Shown here: piece after piece, positions 5,170-6,055 of the stretch
Layout: every line of letters begins with the position of its first letter
Numbering within the stretch: the first letter of the stretch is position 1
Origin: Chloroflexota bacterium
Lineage (GTDB): Bacteria > Chloroflexota > Limnocylindria > Limnocylindrales > CSP1-4
Direction of reading: 5' to 3'
Assembly: GCA_021801545.1 (NCBI GenBank)
Contig: JAJYXX010000303.1
Span: forward strand, 1 to 6,055
DNA: 6,055 nt
Program-made: the position numbers and the translations under genes
The notes under the pieces: model-generated
Databases searched by the model: none
What the model saw: only the letters and a program-made list of their open reading frames with translations
Told to the model about the DNA's origin: nothing

Positions 5170-5735
5170 TCAGCTACCGGCGTAGAGCCGATCGAGGCCG
5201 ACGAGGACGACATCGGGTCGTGCGCGCGCCTCCGCGACGAGCTCCGGGGCGAACCCGGAGCGCGAGAACACGATCAGGCGTGCCTGCTCTACGACAGCCC
5301 GCGGTTCGAGGAGGCCACGCAGGCGCTCGAGGCGACGCAGCGCGCCGGCCCCGGGCCGTGCGACGCCACCCTTCGCCTCCCCGATCGCCAGGAGGATGGG
5401 CCGATCGTCCCCGGGACGGCGTTTGCCGACTCGGCTACGACGTCGATCTCGAATCGCTCGCGGGCGGCGGGATCGTTGACGGAGGTGAAGCCAACCCGCT
5501 TCGGCCGGCCCTCGAAGCGTCTGCGAGGACGCGAACCGGCGCGTCCATTCGCGCGCGAGCTCCTCGAAGTGCGGCCCAAGGACCTGTGCGTCGAATCGCG
5601 CGGTCGCGCCGGACGACCGCGCGATGGAAGCGGAGCATGGGGTCGGCCACCCGAAGGAGCGGGCGCTTCGCGAGCAGGAGATCGTTGTCGCGACGGATGA
5701 ATCCGGCGCGCTCGGGCGTCACCGGACATCCCGCA
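5170..5735 (-). pseudogene. Decayed second ATPase/DUF234 gene, C-terminal half, opposite strand
   Basis: Three minus-strand frames, read in turn, reproduce the second half of the neighbouring ATPase. From about 5735 to 5598 the frame reads ERAGFIRRDNDLL and RPLLRVADPMLRFH. From 5597 to 5512 another reads RFDAQVLGPHFEELAREW. From 5510 to 5415 a third reads GRPKRVGFTSVNDP and FEIDVVAESA. From 5412 to the TGA at 5170-5172 the second frame resumes with LLAIGEAK and ends DRLYAGS. The first junction lacks some 17-20 residues present in the intact copy. The next looks like one extra G in a GGG run near 5511, and the last like one lost base near 5413. The nuclease-like residues are conserved, but the whole P-loop ATPase half is absent. 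About half of the last 74 residues are identical to the intact gene, so this is an old paralogue or separate acquisition. Two of the breaks are in short G runs and could be sequencing errors. Confidence 0.85.
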
Positions 5736-5932
5736 CAACGGCCCGCGCCCGGGAACGCTCGATAAGGAAGCTGTCTTTGGCCATCAGAAGCCCACCGTAT
5801 TGATACATACGGCAACATCACGCAGTCTTCACGGCAGATGAAGCGGCTCGAGATCGTGCAGGTTCACGAGAGTGAGCGCCCCGGGCCACATCCTGCTGGT
5901 CGCGACAAGCTGCGAGTTCAGCCATCGCGTGA
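5736..5932. other. AT-richer stretch beyond the decayed gene, no clear gene
   Basis: Between the truncated end of the decayed ATPase gene and the right-edge frame I see no supported gene. The part 5761-5831 is markedly richer in A and T than the rest of the window and contains the palindrome at 5795-5812. On the minus strand an ATG at 5784 opens a 21-codon frame starting MAKDSFLIERS and closing at 5719. It could be the surviving start of a different gene. On the plus strand, GTG 5872 starts a frame (SAPGHILLVATSCEFSHRV) that looks coding for about 20 codons and then fades where the next frame begins to look coding. Confidence 0.4.
5795..5812. promoter_or_regulatory. Operator-like palindrome in AT-rich island
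   Basis: CCGTAT (5795-5800) and ATACGG (5807-5812) are perfect inverted arms around TGATAC. A nested dyad GTAT-TG-ATAC occupies 5797-5806. The site lies ten bases upstream, on the minus strand, of the ATG at 5784, a position expected for a repressor site. The adjoining plus-strand bases ATACGGCAAC resemble the TTATAGCAAC arm of the operator in front of the intact ATPase. This may be a remnant of the same kind of control region. Confidence 0.4.
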
Positions 5933-6055
5933 ATGCGCGCGGGGAAGCCGAGGCCGCCCGAGCCGCGTCCGTCGCCGAAGCCGGTCAGCCAGGTGGTCGT
6001 CAGCCGCTATGGCGCGCCGCCGATCGTCCTGCCCCACTACCTGCCCGCGGCGGCG
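5933..6055 (+). CDS. Unrecognised protein, N-terminal fragment running off the edge
   Basis: From ATG 5933, directly after an in-frame TGA at 5930-5932, a frame stays open to the window end (41 codons). Nearly every third position is G or C (only CGT and TAT end in T), unlike the two alternative plus frames. The product starts basic and proline-rich (MRAGKPRPPEPRPSPKP) and continues SQVVVSRYGAPPIVLPHYLP, which looks like globular protein. I do not recognise a family. No Shine-Dalgarno is seen. The frame starting at GTG 5872 looks coding up to about this point, so the true gene may begin there and be broken by a frameshift near 5930. Confidence 0.4.
   Translation, partial: MRAGKPRPPEPRPSPKPVSQVVVSRYGAPPIVLPHYLPAAA

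Noticed and set aside
4275..5213. 312-codon minus-strand frame antisense to the ATPase
   Set aside because: It is a shadow of the ATPase gene, whose own frame shows Walker A/B, winged-helix and nuclease-like motifs.
4882..5765. Plus-strand frames (272 and 181 codons) across the decayed gene
   Set aside because: The minus strand of this stretch encodes recognisable ATPase/DUF234 segments. The plus frames are antisense and lack any motif.
3602..5821. Insertion sequence or transposon carrying the ATPase pair
   Set aside because: No transposase, terminal inverted repeats or target-site duplication are visible. The inverted similarity is explained by the two related coding sequences.

Overview
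This 6.1 kb, GC-rich window (about two thirds G+C or more, strong G/C preference at third codon positions) fits a high-GC bacterium. The secreted protein with a Pro/Thr/Glu repeat stalk, an LPPTD motif and a membrane tail, together with leaderless-looking signals, suggests Chloroflexota (Limnocylindria-like) or Actinomycetota. I cannot decide between them from the sequence. Nothing here is a tRNA, rRNA, CRISPR array or recognisable transposase.

Layout. 1-291 holds the 3' end of a plus-strand gene with a Gly/Pro-rich tail. 292-798 has no convincing gene but carries several short repeat families, including a 51-bp tandem duplication. 799-1548 (+) encodes a metallo-beta-lactamase-fold hydrolase with a complete set of metal ligands. 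It converges on a minus-strand gene (1628-2623) for a secreted, repeat-stalked, C-terminally anchored protein, and a strong hairpin lies between the two. That surface-protein gene has a long 5' leader whose last 100 nt fold, by eye, into a nested multi-branch structure abutting the ribosome-binding site. Further along, 2882-3319 (-) is the carboxy-terminal half of what looks like a nucleotidyltransferase-like protein with no amino-terminal half.

The most interesting part is 3600-5821. An intact ATPase_2-type P-loop ATPase with a winged-helix segment and a C-terminal DUF234/restriction-endonuclease-like domain (3675-5156, +) sits behind a near-consensus sigma-70 promoter (TTGACA-17 bp-TATAAC). 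The promoter's -10 box is embedded in a triplicated, dyad-symmetric 11-mer, which suggests self-repression. Thirteen bases past its stop codon lies the tail of a second, decayed gene of the same family on the opposite strand (5170-5735, -). It retains only the winged-helix and nuclease-like halves and is broken by a deletion and two indels. A separate AT-rich palindrome lies just beyond its truncated end. With the truncated nucleotidyltransferase-like gene on the other side, this looks like an accessory locus with turnover: one working ATPase-nuclease module among remains of older modules. A defence or toxin-antitoxin-like role is an inference only. A fragment of another plus-strand gene runs off the right edge (5933-6055).
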